Below the pieces are notes generated by a model. It saw only the letters and a list, made by a program, of their open reading frames with translations, searched no databases and was not told the DNA's origin. Of a stretch of DNA of 64,000 nt, positions 15,114 through 24,189 are shown piece after piece (position 1 is the stretch's first letter; every line of letters starts with the position of its first letter). Both the position numbers and the translations under genes were made by a program. This stretch comes from Lacinutrix mariniflava (lineage in GTDB: Bacteria; Bacteroidota; Bacteroidia; Flavobacteriales; Flavobacteriaceae), in assembly GCF_001418015.1 (NCBI RefSeq), contig NZ_LIQG01000026.1, positions 682,001 through 746,000 of the forward strand, written 5' to 3'.

Positions 15114-18109
15114 ATAGGTTTGTTATAATTGGGTTCTGGTACTATTACAGGTGCAATGGCGTAACGTGGATCTTCGATAATATCTAGTCGGTATATAGAT
15201 TTCACTTCTATAGTTGTACACCCAAATGATATGCTAACCGTGCCAACAATATCATAAATACCAGATCCTGACAATGGGTATTTTGCTGAAACTGGTGGAA
15301 AATGAACCGTGTCTATAAAATTGCCGTCATAATCTAAAAACGTTCCAAAAAACATGTTTTTATTATTTACTGTGCGTGTGTTTTTTAAAGTGATTAAATA
15401 GCCTTGAATATTAATAAGTCTTTTATTAAACTGAAGTAAATGCTTCGCACGCAATTTACTTTTTATGGGTTGCTGTAAAAGATTAAATATGTTACACAAT
15501 GAAAACCCTAAAAGTTCTAATTCATCAAACGCATTTTCTGTTAACGTACTTGGTAAATTAGGTGTGTTGTAATGTTTGCGTTCGGTTTTAAAAAGTGTAA
15601 TTTCTGGTGCTTCGGTTCTTGCTTTGTTTAGTTTTAAATGTGCTTCCCAAAGGAGTTCTCGCTTATTTCTTTTGGTAAATCTAAAAGCATTAATTTTTAT
15701 TAAAATGGCAATATGTTCTATAGAAATTGGAACGCGCTCTATAAAATCGTCTAAAGAGAGAAAGTTTCCGTTTGCTATTCTTTCTTCTAAAATACGATGA
15801 CTTACTTTTTGCTCAAAAGCGTGTAAAAGCATAAAGCCTAAATAGATGGTTTTCTGTTTAATGGTGGCTTCTATATTGCTTCGGTTTACGCATGGTGCTT
15901 CAACGATACCATTGTGCATTTTAGCTTCGTGTATATATAATTCGGTACTATAAAAACCTCCAAAATTATTAATGGTTGCCACCATATATTCCAAAGGATA
16001 GTAGGCTTTTAAAAATAGGCTTTGGTAACTTTCTACTGCATAAGAAGCACTGTGGCCTTTAGCAAAAGCATAACCAGCAAAACTTTCAATTTGTCTCCAA
16101 ATGTCTTGCGCTAAGGCATCTGCTTTTCCGCTGTTTTTGCAGTTATCGAAAAACTGTTGTTTTACTTTTAAAAACTCTTCACGAGAGCGAAATTTACCAG
16201 ACATACCACGTCTTAACATATCTGCTTCGCCTAAATTTAAACCACCAAAATGATGTGCTACCTTAATAACATCTTCTTGATAAACCATAACGCCGTAAGT
16301 ATCTGGCATTATTTCAAGTAAAGTAGGATGTGCATCTTTTCTACGCTCAGGATTGCGATGCCTTATAATGTATTGCTGCATCATCCCAGAGTTAGAAACA
16401 CCTGGTCTTATTACAGAACTGGCTGCAACTAAACCCAAATAATCATCCACTTGCAGTTTTTTTAAGAGCATGCGCATGGCAGGAGATTCTACGTAAAAAC
16501 AACCAATTGCTTGTGCATTTCGGAGTAAGTTTTTTATGCGATTATCTTGCTTAAACCGTTTAATATCATGAATATCTAAAGGCGATTGATTGGTGTAATT
16601 GGCATCAATAATTTCTACAGCTTCTTTAATTTTACCTAAACCACGCTGACTTAAAATATCGAATTTATAAAGTCCTATGTCTTCTGCAATTACCATATCA
16701 AAATGTGTGGTTGCATAGCCTTTTGGAGGCAAAAAAGTAGCTGTGTAGTGGTGTATGGGTTTTTCGACAATTAAAATACCACCAGCATGAATACCTAAAT
16801 AATTAGGAAAACCTTGAATATATTGACTATAAATTAAGACTAGTTTAGAGAGTTGATCTAATTGATTTACATCATACTTTCCTCTACTTAGTTTATCTAA
16901 TTCACTTTTTGGTAGCCCAAAAACTTTACCTAATTCTCTAACAGCTGCTTTAAATTTAAAGGTGTTGTAAACGGTAATTAATGCGGTGTTTTCATATTTA
17001 TTAAAAATATATCGTGTAATATCGTCGCGATCTCGCCATGAAAAATCAAGATCAAAATCTGGCGGATTGGTGCGATACATGTTTATAAATCGCTCAAAAT
17101 AGAGATCTAATTCTATCGGGTCTACATCTGTAATACGTAATAGATAAGCGAGAATACTATTGGCGCCACTACCACGACCAACATAGAAATAATTTTTACT
17201 TCTAGCATATTTTAAAATATCCCAGTTAATTAAAAAATAGGACACAAAGCCTTTTGCTTTTATAATGTGAAGCTCTTTTTCTATACGCGAATTAATGTTA
17301 TTATTTAATGTGCCATAACGATAAGCAACACCATTATAAGCCAATGTTTTTAATAGTTTATAATCGTCTTCAGCAGTTTGCAAAAAGTAGTGTTTATTTG
17401 CTGGTTTTTGGTTGTCTGAAAAATCAAAATCAATATTGCACTGTTGTAAAAGTGTTTCAGTGTTTTTTAAAATTTCAGGAAACGTTTCATATCTTTTTTC
17501 AATGTCTAAAGGTGTCTGGAAAATAGCATCTGCGTCACTTTGTTCACTTTTTGGGAGCTTACTTAATAACACATTATTATCGATAGCACGAAGGAGTCGG
17601 TGTGTGTTAAAATCTTTTTTATTTCTAAAAGTTGTCGTTTTTAGTACTACTAATTTCTCAAGGTCTATTTCTCGTTTAGAAAATTGTAATCGGCTTAGTT
17701 GGTCTGGTTTTATACCAAGAAATTCATTAGATTTTAATTGATAATTTACTTCAAAATCAAAAGGATAAATAATGAAACAGTCTTGGAGTTCTTCATCTAT
17801 AAATTCGGGTATTTTTAATGTTTTATCATGTAGAAATTGAGAGAGATAGCGATTAATCTGAGCAAAGCCTATGTTGTTTTTTGCAATCGCTATAAATTGT
17901 TGTTTTGCACTATTTCTAAAGTCTACGCCTAGTATAGGTTTGATATTATATTTTTTAGAAATCCTAACAAAGTCAAGGCAAGCAGAGGTATTATTAATAT
18001 CTGTTAGTACTAAGTTTTTGTGATTATTTTTAGCAGCCAAAGCAAGTAGCTCTTCAGGATTTATAGTCCCGAAACGTAAGCTAAAATAGCTATGACAATT
18101 TAAAAGCAT
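15110..18109 (-). CDS. Second DNA polymerase III alpha-type subunit (DnaE2/short DnaE)
   Basis: C-family polymerase of 999 residues, shorter than replicative DnaE (about 1160 in E. coli; Bacteroidota ones are longer still). The N-terminal PHP domain starts LLNCHSYFSLRFGTINPEEL. The palm has GRGSGANSILAYLLRITDVD and the catalytic PPDFDLDF (about 349-356). Then come the fingers (FAKGHSASYAVESYQSLFLK) and a C-terminal OB-like part ending near residue 960. A segment EITLF near 836-840 may be a weak beta-clamp motif. The operon with the Y-family polymerase and the divergent LexA-like gene shows a role in induced mutagenic repair rather than chromosome replication. Confidence 0.93.
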   Translation of the reverse strand: MLLNCHSYFSLRFGTINPEELLALAAKNNHKNLVLTDINNTSACLDFVRISKKYNIKPILGVDFRNSAKQQFIAIAKNNIGFAQINRYLSQFLHDKTLKIPEFIDEELQDCFIIYPFDFEVNYQLKSNEFLGIKPDQLSRLQFSKREIDLEKLVVLKTTTFRNKKDFNTHRLLRAIDNNVLLSKLPKSEQSDADAIFQTPLDIEKRYETFPEILKNTETLLQQCNIDFDFSDNQKPANKHYFLQTAEDDYKLLKTLAYNGVAYRYGTLNNNINSRIEKELHIIKAKGFVSYFLINWDILKYARSKNYFYVGRGSGANSILAYLLRITDVDPIELDLYFERFINMYRTNPPDFDLDFSWRDRDDITRYIFNKYENTALITVYNTFKFKAAVRELGKVFGLPKSELDKLSRGKYDVNQLDQLSKLVLIYSQYIQGFPNYLGIHAGGILIVEKPIHHYTATFLPPKGYATTHFDMVIAEDIGLYKFDILSQRGLGKIKEAVEIIDANYTNQSPLDIHDIKRFKQDNRIKNLLRNAQAIGCFYVESPAMRMLLKKLQVDDYLGLVAASSVIRPGVSNSGMMQQYIIRHRNPERRKDAHPTLLEIMPDTYGVMVYQEDVIKVAHHFGGLNLGEADMLRRGMSGKFRSREEFLKVKQQFFDNCKNSGKADALAQDIWRQIESFAGYAFAKGHSASYAVESYQSLFLKAYYPLEYMVATINNFGGFYSTELYIHEAKMHNGIVEAPCVNRSNIEATIKQKTIYLGFMLLHAFEQKVSHRILEERIANGNFLSLDDFIERVPISIEHIAILIKINAFRFTKRNKRELLWEAHLKLNKARTEAPEITLFKTERKHYNTPNLPSTLTENAFDELELLGFSLCNIFNLLQQPIKSKLRAKHLLQFNKRLINIQGYLITLKNTRTVNNKNMFFGTFLDYDGNFIDTVHFPPVSAKYPLSGSGIYDIVGTVSISFGCTTIEVKSIYRLDIIEDPRYAIAPVIVPEPNYNKPI

Positions 18110-18132
18110 GAATATTAATTTTTAGGTGGCTA

Positions 18133-18140
18133 CAAAATTA
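18133..18140 (-). promoter_or_regulatory. -7 element of the dnaE2-like operon
   Basis: On the minus strand TAATTTTG (TAnnTTTG match), 24 nt before the dnaE-like start and directly beside the 17-bp palindrome. Confidence 0.45.
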
Positions 18141-18156
18141 ACTACATATTGTAGTT
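18140..18156. promoter_or_regulatory. Palindromic operator between the divergent damage genes
   Basis: AACTACA TAT TGTAGTT is a perfect 17-bp palindrome. It lies between the -7 elements of the two divergent genes, so one bound repressor could silence both. Additional half sites, CTACAA (18130-18135) and TTGTAGT (18171-18177), flank it. The XRE-S24 protein encoded next to it is the likely ligand. Confidence 0.65.
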
Positions 18157-18165
18157 TTGATTGCT

Positions 18166-18173
18166 TATATTTG
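18166..18173 (+). promoter_or_regulatory. -7 element of the LexA-like repressor gene
   Basis: TATATTTG (exact TAnnTTTG) lies 9 nt before the start at 18183. Confidence 0.5.
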
Positions 18174-18182
18174 TAGTAATAA

Positions 18183-18959
18183 ATGTTAAAAATGAAATAC
18201 ATACAACACAACATAAAACACCTGCGTAGTTTAAAAAAGCTTTCGCAAGAGCGTTTTGGCGAAGAGCTAAAATGGTCACGTTCTATGGTTGGGTCTTACG
18301 AAGAAGGTAGAAGCGAACCGCCAATAGAACGCCTTATCGAGCTTTCTAATTTTTTTGATATACCTATTGATATTTTGGTGAAGAACGATTTGCGCTCTGC
18401 CAAGGATACCTCATTTATACAAATAGGAAGCAAGCGTATATTGTTTCCGGTAACGGTAAATGAAATGGACGAAGATTTAATAGAAATAATACCAACACAA
18501 GCATCTGCAGGTTATTTAGAAGGCTATGCCGATCCAGAATATATTGAGCATCTACAAAAAATTAAATTGCCATTTTTGCCCACAGGAACACATCGTGCGT
18601 TTCCAATAAAAGGAGATTCTATGTTACCAGTAAAAGATGGTGCTTTTATTGTGGCTAAATATGTTGAGTCTATTGCAGACGTTAAAAACGGACGTACTTA
18701 TATTTTACTTACAAAAGACGATGGCTTGGTCTATAAACGTATTTATAAAACGAAGGATAATGAGAATGCGTTGTTATTATCGTCAGACAATAAAGCGTAC
18801 GAACCTTATTTGGTACAATATGAGTCAATACTTGAATTATGGGAGTTCACGTGTTGTATTAATACTCAAGAATACGACGAGAAAGAACTTAAATTAAGTA
18901 GTATCATGAATTTATTTCAAGAACTTAAGGTTGAACTTGAAGCTATAAAAAAAATGTAA
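18183..18959 (+). CDS. XRE-S24 (LexA/CI-like) self-cleaving repressor
   Basis: Repressor of 258 residues with an N-terminal Cro/C1 helix-turn-helix (about 8-62: HLRSLKKLSQERFGEELKWS, RSMVGSYEEGRSEPPIERLI) and a C-terminal S24 peptidase domain (about 100-230). Self-cleavage residues are visible: Ala109-Gly110 (QASAGYLEGY), the Ser146 nucleophile (KGDSMLPV) and Lys185 (LVYKRIYK). It should therefore be inactivated by RecA-stimulated autocleavage, as LexA and lambda CI are. It is divergent from the dnaE-like gene with a palindromic operator between them. A second Met at codon 4 is an alternative start. It probably controls the whole cassette including itself. Confidence 0.9.
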   Translation: MLKMKYIQHNIKHLRSLKKLSQERFGEELKWSRSMVGSYEEGRSEPPIERLIELSNFFDIPIDILVKNDLRSAKDTSFIQIGSKRILFPVTVNEMDEDLIEIIPTQASAGYLEGYADPEYIEHLQKIKLPFLPTGTHRAFPIKGDSMLPVKDGAFIVAKYVESIADVKNGRTYILLTKDDGLVYKRIYKTKDNENALLLSSDNKAYEPYLVQYESILELWEFTCCINTQEYDEKELKLSSIMNLFQELKVELEAIKKM

Positions 18960-19015
18960 TGTTTTAATATAAAGCAGTATATTTAAAATGAATTATTAAA
19001 TACAAAGTAGAAATT

Positions 19016-19459
19016 ATGATTGTTCCAAAAAGTAGTGATAGTATAACGTTTTTTAACCCAGAAAGTGAGGTTACAGAAGGTATTCCATTTTTCGACACGG
19101 GTATTTCTGCTGGTTATCCAGCGCCAACTGAAGATTTTTCTACACAAAGATTGTCTTTAGACGATACACTTGTTAAAAATAAAGAAACCACCTTTTATGC
19201 TAAAGTAAGCGGACAATCCATGATAGGTGCAGGATTAGATGATAACGATTTATTGGTAATTGATAGAAGTTTACAACCCGAAAACAATAAAATAGCAGTT
19301 TGTTTTCTTGATGGTGAATTTACTGTTAAGCGTTTAAGAGTTACCAAAGATGAAATCTGGCTACAACCAGAAAACCCTAACTATCCTATTATAAATATTA
19401 CTGAAGATAATAACTTTCTTATTTGGGGCATTGTAACAAATGTGATTAAAAAGGTCTAA
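19016..19459 (+). CDS. UmuD-like S24 peptidase
   Basis: Self-processing translesion accessory protein of 147 residues, the length of UmuD. Cleavage site Ala32-Gly33 (DTGISAGYPAP), nucleophile Ser68 (VSGQSMIGAGL) and Lys105 (FTVKRLRV). The Ser-Lys spacing of 37 equals that of E. coli UmuD (60 and 97). It has no DNA-binding domain. It is normally paired with umuC directly downstream, but here the next gene is an M61 peptidase, and the only nearby partners are the two Y-family polymerases on the minus strand. It starts 56 bp after the repressor gene, probably in the same transcript. Confidence 0.9.
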   Translation: MIVPKSSDSITFFNPESEVTEGIPFFDTGISAGYPAPTEDFSTQRLSLDDTLVKNKETTFYAKVSGQSMIGAGLDDNDLLVIDRSLQPENNKIAVCFLDGEFTVKRLRVTKDEIWLQPENPNYPIINITEDNNFLIWGIVTNVIKKV

Positions 19460-19494
19460 CTAATTACTATTTTAACAGCTATATTATTTAAAAA

Positions 19495-21258
19495 ATGAAA
19501 TCACTCTTTTCTTTTCTTGCCTTTTTTTTAACAACATTTCTTTTTGCTCAAGACATAAACTATTCTATAAGTTTTGAAAACGCAGTACATCATGAAGCGT
19601 CTATTAATATTTCATATAAAAACCTAAAAGGCAGTTCTCTGTTGGTTCAAATGAGTCGTACATCTCCAGGGCGTTATGCTATTCATGATTTTGCAAAAAA
19701 CGTGTATAATGTAAAAGCATTAAATAGTAAAGGAGAGGCTTTAGAAATTAAGCGTGTAAACCCGCAAGCTTGGGAAATTTTAAATCACGATAGTACAGTA
19801 AATATTTCGTACACTTTATTTGCAAATAGAGCAGATGGAACATACAGTCAAGTAGACGAAACTCATGCACATCTTAATGCTCCAGCAACATTTATGTATG
19901 CGCCAGCTTTAAGTGAAAATGCTATGGAAATAACGTTTGAGTCTAGAACAGATTTAAACTGGAAAGTAGCAACACAGCTACCTTTAAAAATCGGAACTAC
20001 TTATACTGCCCCAAATTTGCAGTATTTTATGGATAGTCCAACAGAATTAAGTAACTATAGCAAACGTAGTTTTAAAGTTAAAAATCAAGAGATTGAGTTT
20101 GTATTGCATCACAAAGGATCGGAAAAGGATTTAGATACTTACTTCGAAAAAGTGAAGAAAGTTGTTTTAGCAGAAGAAGCTGTGTATGGTGAGTTACCAA
20201 GTTTCGATTACGGGAAATATACATTTTTAGCATGCTATATTGGTAATGTAAGTGGCGATGGAATGGAGCATAGAAACTCTACTATTTTAACAGATAAAGA
20301 AGGTTTAGCCGAAGGCGGAATGGAAGGGAATATAGGTACTGTTTCTCATGAGTTTTTTCATGCATGGAATGTAGAGCGTATTCGTCCTCAGTCACTTGAG
20401 CCTTTTAATTTTGAAGAAGCAAACATGAGTGGAGAACTTTGGTTTGCTGAAGGTTTTACAAGTTATTATACCAATCTTATTTTATGTAGAGCAGGAGTAG
20501 TTACGCCAGAAGCGTATGTTTCTGGATTAAATAGAACTTTTAATTATGTATGGAATTCTCCAGCACGAGAGTTTTTTAATCCTATTGAAATGAGTTATCA
20601 AGCACCATTTGTGGATGCTGCATCGTCAATAGATCCTGTAAATAGAGACAATACTTTTATTTCGTATTATTCTTATGGAAGCGTTTTAGGTTTAGCATTA
20701 GACTTGTCTTTACGTGAAAAAGGTTTGAATTTAGATGATTATATGAAACTAGTATGGACTACTTACGGAAAAACAGAAACACCATATACTATTAAAAACC
20801 TTAACGACTTATTAAATACATATGCTGATGAAGCTTTCGGAAATGCGTTCTTTAAAAATTATATTTATAAAAGCGAAATGCCAGACTACGCGTCTTTGTT
20901 TAAAACGGTAGGATTAAAAATGGAGCAAGATTCTAAAAGGAACTTTACGGGTCTTTCGTTAGATAAGAATATAGTGTCTAGGAGTGCTAAAATAGGATCT
21001 CCAGCTTATGTATCAGGTTTAGAGAAAGGAGATAAAATAACGAGCGTAAATGGCATTAAAATAGATGAAACGAATACCGTTGAGACTATTATTAAAGCTT
21101 CGGAAAAGACGGCACTGGATATTGAGTATCTTAGAAATAAAGAAACTAAGACCGCAAAATTAGAGTTGGTTCCAGATCCAACATATACCATTAGTATTTC
21201 TTTGGAAGATAAAAACCGAAAGGCTGAAAAACAAAGAAAGGCTTGGCTTAAGCAATAG
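19495..21258 (+). CDS. M61 family metallopeptidase with PDZ domain
   Basis: Secreted or periplasmic zinc peptidase of the glycyl aminopeptidase (M61) family, 587 residues. Signal peptide MKSLFSFLAFFLTTFLFAQ. The N-terminal beta domain contains PGRYAIHDFAKNVYNV. The gluzincin motif is SHEFFHAWN (His about 284, His288), with the third ligand in ELWFAEGFTSYYTN. The C-terminal PDZ domain covers about residues 490-570 (LDKNIVSRSAKIGSPAYVSG, KGDKITSVNG). The family cleaves N-terminal Gly/Ala from peptides. It has its own spacer from the umuD-like gene (35 bp); any link to DNA damage is doubtful. Confidence 0.93.
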   Translation: MKSLFSFLAFFLTTFLFAQDINYSISFENAVHHEASINISYKNLKGSSLLVQMSRTSPGRYAIHDFAKNVYNVKALNSKGEALEIKRVNPQAWEILNHDSTVNISYTLFANRADGTYSQVDETHAHLNAPATFMYAPALSENAMEITFESRTDLNWKVATQLPLKIGTTYTAPNLQYFMDSPTELSNYSKRSFKVKNQEIEFVLHHKGSEKDLDTYFEKVKKVVLAEEAVYGELPSFDYGKYTFLACYIGNVSGDGMEHRNSTILTDKEGLAEGGMEGNIGTVSHEFFHAWNVERIRPQSLEPFNFEEANMSGELWFAEGFTSYYTNLILCRAGVVTPEAYVSGLNRTFNYVWNSPAREFFNPIEMSYQAPFVDAASSIDPVNRDNTFISYYSYGSVLGLALDLSLREKGLNLDDYMKLVWTTYGKTETPYTIKNLNDLLNTYADEAFGNAFFKNYIYKSEMPDYASLFKTVGLKMEQDSKRNFTGLSLDKNIVSRSAKIGSPAYVSGLEKGDKITSVNGIKIDETNTVETIIKASEKTALDIEYLRNKETKTAKLELVPDPTYTISISLEDKNRKAEKQRKAWLKQ

Positions 21259-21274
21259 CATTATTTAGTAGTAT

Positions 21275-21298
21275 AAACCCATTATTTTTATTGGGTTT
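21275..21298. terminator. Bidirectional terminator between convergent genes
   Basis: AAACCCA (21275-21281) and TGGGTTT (21292-21298) form a stem, with T/A runs outside. It sits between the stops of the M61 peptidase and the acetyltransferase. Confidence 0.6.
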
Positions 21299-21985
21299 TT
21301 ATTTTCTACGGTATAGTAACCAGTTCATGTCTCTGGTTAGTTTGAAACCTAATCTTTTATAAAGAGGAATGGCTAAATTCCCTTTATTGGTGTGTAATAT
21401 AGGGAGTTTGTTTTCTTTTAAAATAGCTTTTGTTGTGTGCGTAATTAATTGCTTCGCAAATCCGTTTCCGGTATAATCTGGGTGTGTAACAACGCCACTA
21501 ATTTCAATAAAATCGTCAGTTTGCATTCTTTGACCTGTAATAGCAACAAGTTTATTGTCTTTAAAAATACCGAAATATTTACCCATTTCGAAACCTCTTT
21601 TTCTGTAAAATCCTGGCATTACTAACCATATTAGATTGTAGACATCATCTATATAGTTTTCTGTTAGTTGTACAATGTCTTCGGTTATTTTAATATCTAC
21701 AAAGTTTTCTAAAACCATTTGACACCCGTCAATTTTACGCTCTAACACAACAGTCTCGGTATCTATAATAGGCGTTTTGTTTTCAGAAACTATAAAGAAA
21801 CTTTCAACTAATTTAGAATATGCGTTTAATGATTTTTCTGTTTTAGTACTGTCTAAAACGGCTCCGAAATTACATACGTCTGGTTGGTAGAATTGGACAC
21901 TGTCGTGTGGTATAACAAATTTATTGTGAGTTTCATTTAATGAATACCAAACAGGGTTTTCTAATTTGTCTTCTAGTGTTTTCAT
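21299..21985 (-). CDS. GNAT-family N-acetyltransferase (FR47-like)
   Basis: Acetyl-CoA-dependent acetyltransferase of about 228 residues. The C-terminal half has the GNAT core: YFGIFKDNKLVAITGQRM, EISGVVTHPDYTGNGFAKQL (the R/Q-x-x-G-x-G/A pyrophosphate-binding motif in the form YTGNGFA) and LHTNKGNLAIPLYKRLGFKL. This matches the FR47-like group. I prefer the ATG at 21985 (MKTLEDKLENPVW) over one 30 bp upstream, because it follows a more usual spacer. The N-terminal 110 residues are not recognised. Substrate unknown. Confidence 0.85.
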   Translation of the reverse strand: MKTLEDKLENPVWYSLNETHNKFVIPHDSVQFYQPDVCNFGAVLDSTKTEKSLNAYSKLVESFFIVSENKTPIIDTETVVLERKIDGCQMVLENFVDIKITEDIVQLTENYIDDVYNLIWLVMPGFYRKRGFEMGKYFGIFKDNKLVAITGQRMQTDDFIEISGVVTHPDYTGNGFAKQLITHTTKAILKENKLPILHTNKGNLAIPLYKRLGFKLTRDMNWLLYRRK

Positions 21986-22069
21986 AAAAAATGAATATAT
22001 AAAACGAGCAATCAATGTAAGTTTTAAATTAAGCTATATTTTTTTAAGAGTAATGATAAATTTGTATAA

Positions 22070-22100
22070 AAAAAAAACGCTTCAGATACATCTGAAGCGT
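22070..22100 (-). terminator. Terminator of the atpDC operon
   Basis: ACGCTTCAGA (22077-22086), TACA loop, TCTGAAGCGT (22091-22100). On the minus strand the stem is followed by a run of T residues (A run from 22068). It lies 29 bp after the atpC stop. Confidence 0.9.
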
Positions 22101-22128
22101 TTTTTATAATTTGTAAAGCAATCGCTAA

Positions 22129-22422
22129 TTAATCAGCTAAAATAATTGCCTTATTATCTTTCATCTCTAATGTTCCAGATTTGATTTTTACTGTCAATAC
22201 TTTGTTATCATCGAAATGAGGTACAACACTACCATGTAAATCATCAAAAACAAGATGAGATTGAGAGTGCGTGTTAATTTTAACAGTACCTTCTGCTAAT
22301 ACAGCTACAATAGCTGCGTGATTATTAAGCATTTGAAACTCGCCATTCATTCCTGGTACAGTTACAGCATCTACTTCACTACTAAATAAAGTCGCTTCTG
22401 GTGATACAATTTCTAAATACAT
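22129..22422 (-). CDS. atpC: F1 ATP synthase epsilon subunit, short form
   Basis: Central-stalk subunit of F1, 97 residues. It begins MYLEIVSPEATLFSSEVDAV and continues TVPGMNGEFQMLNNHAAIVA, which is the epsilon N-terminal beta-sandwich. The C-terminal two-helix domain present in E. coli epsilon (total about 138 residues) is absent, so epsilon-type conformational inhibition of ATP hydrolysis is not expected. It follows atpD by 90 bp. In many Bacteroidota the beta and epsilon genes lie apart from the other atp genes, as here. Confidence 0.95.
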   Translation of the reverse strand: MYLEIVSPEATLFSSEVDAVTVPGMNGEFQMLNNHAAIVAVLAEGTVKINTHSQSHLVFDDLHGSVVPHFDDNKVLTVKIKSGTLEMKDNKAIILAD

Positions 22423-22512
22423 CTTTTAAATTTTATTTAAAAGCTTCCGAGTAATCGAAAGTCTCATTTTTATTAAACAGAGGCCGAAAATAAATTCAGC
22501 ACTTACTTTGGC

Positions 22513-24024
<1,512 letters not shown>

Positions 24025-24081
24025 TTATCTATTTAATATTATGCGACTTAATTGTTTGAAAACACCTCTGGTTTTCGCGTG

Positions 24082-24089
24082 CAAAGATA
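24082..24089 (-). promoter_or_regulatory. -7 element of atpDC
   Basis: Minus-strand TATCTTTG is an exact TAnnTTTG match, 60 nt upstream of the atpD start codon. Confidence 0.5.
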
Positions 24090-24140
24090 GTGGATTTAAT
24101 TTAAAATAAAAGTGGTTTGTTAAGCTTTTTACTGCATAAA

Positions 24141-24167
24141 AAAACGCCTTCAAATTGAAGGCGTTTT
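24141..24167 (-). terminator. Terminator of the receptor/SGNH lipoprotein operon
   Basis: AAAACGCCTTC (24141-24151) pairs with GAAGGCGTTTT (24157-24167), loop AAATT, with a T run following on the minus strand. It lies 23 bp after the lipoprotein gene stop. Confidence 0.9.
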
Positions 24168-24189
24168 AGAATATTATATTTTATTGTTC

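Noticed and set aside
18960-19015. Second copy of the ACTACA palindrome before the UmuD-like gene
   Set aside because: Only TACAAAGTA is present, too short and off consensus; the gene probably shares the repressor transcript.
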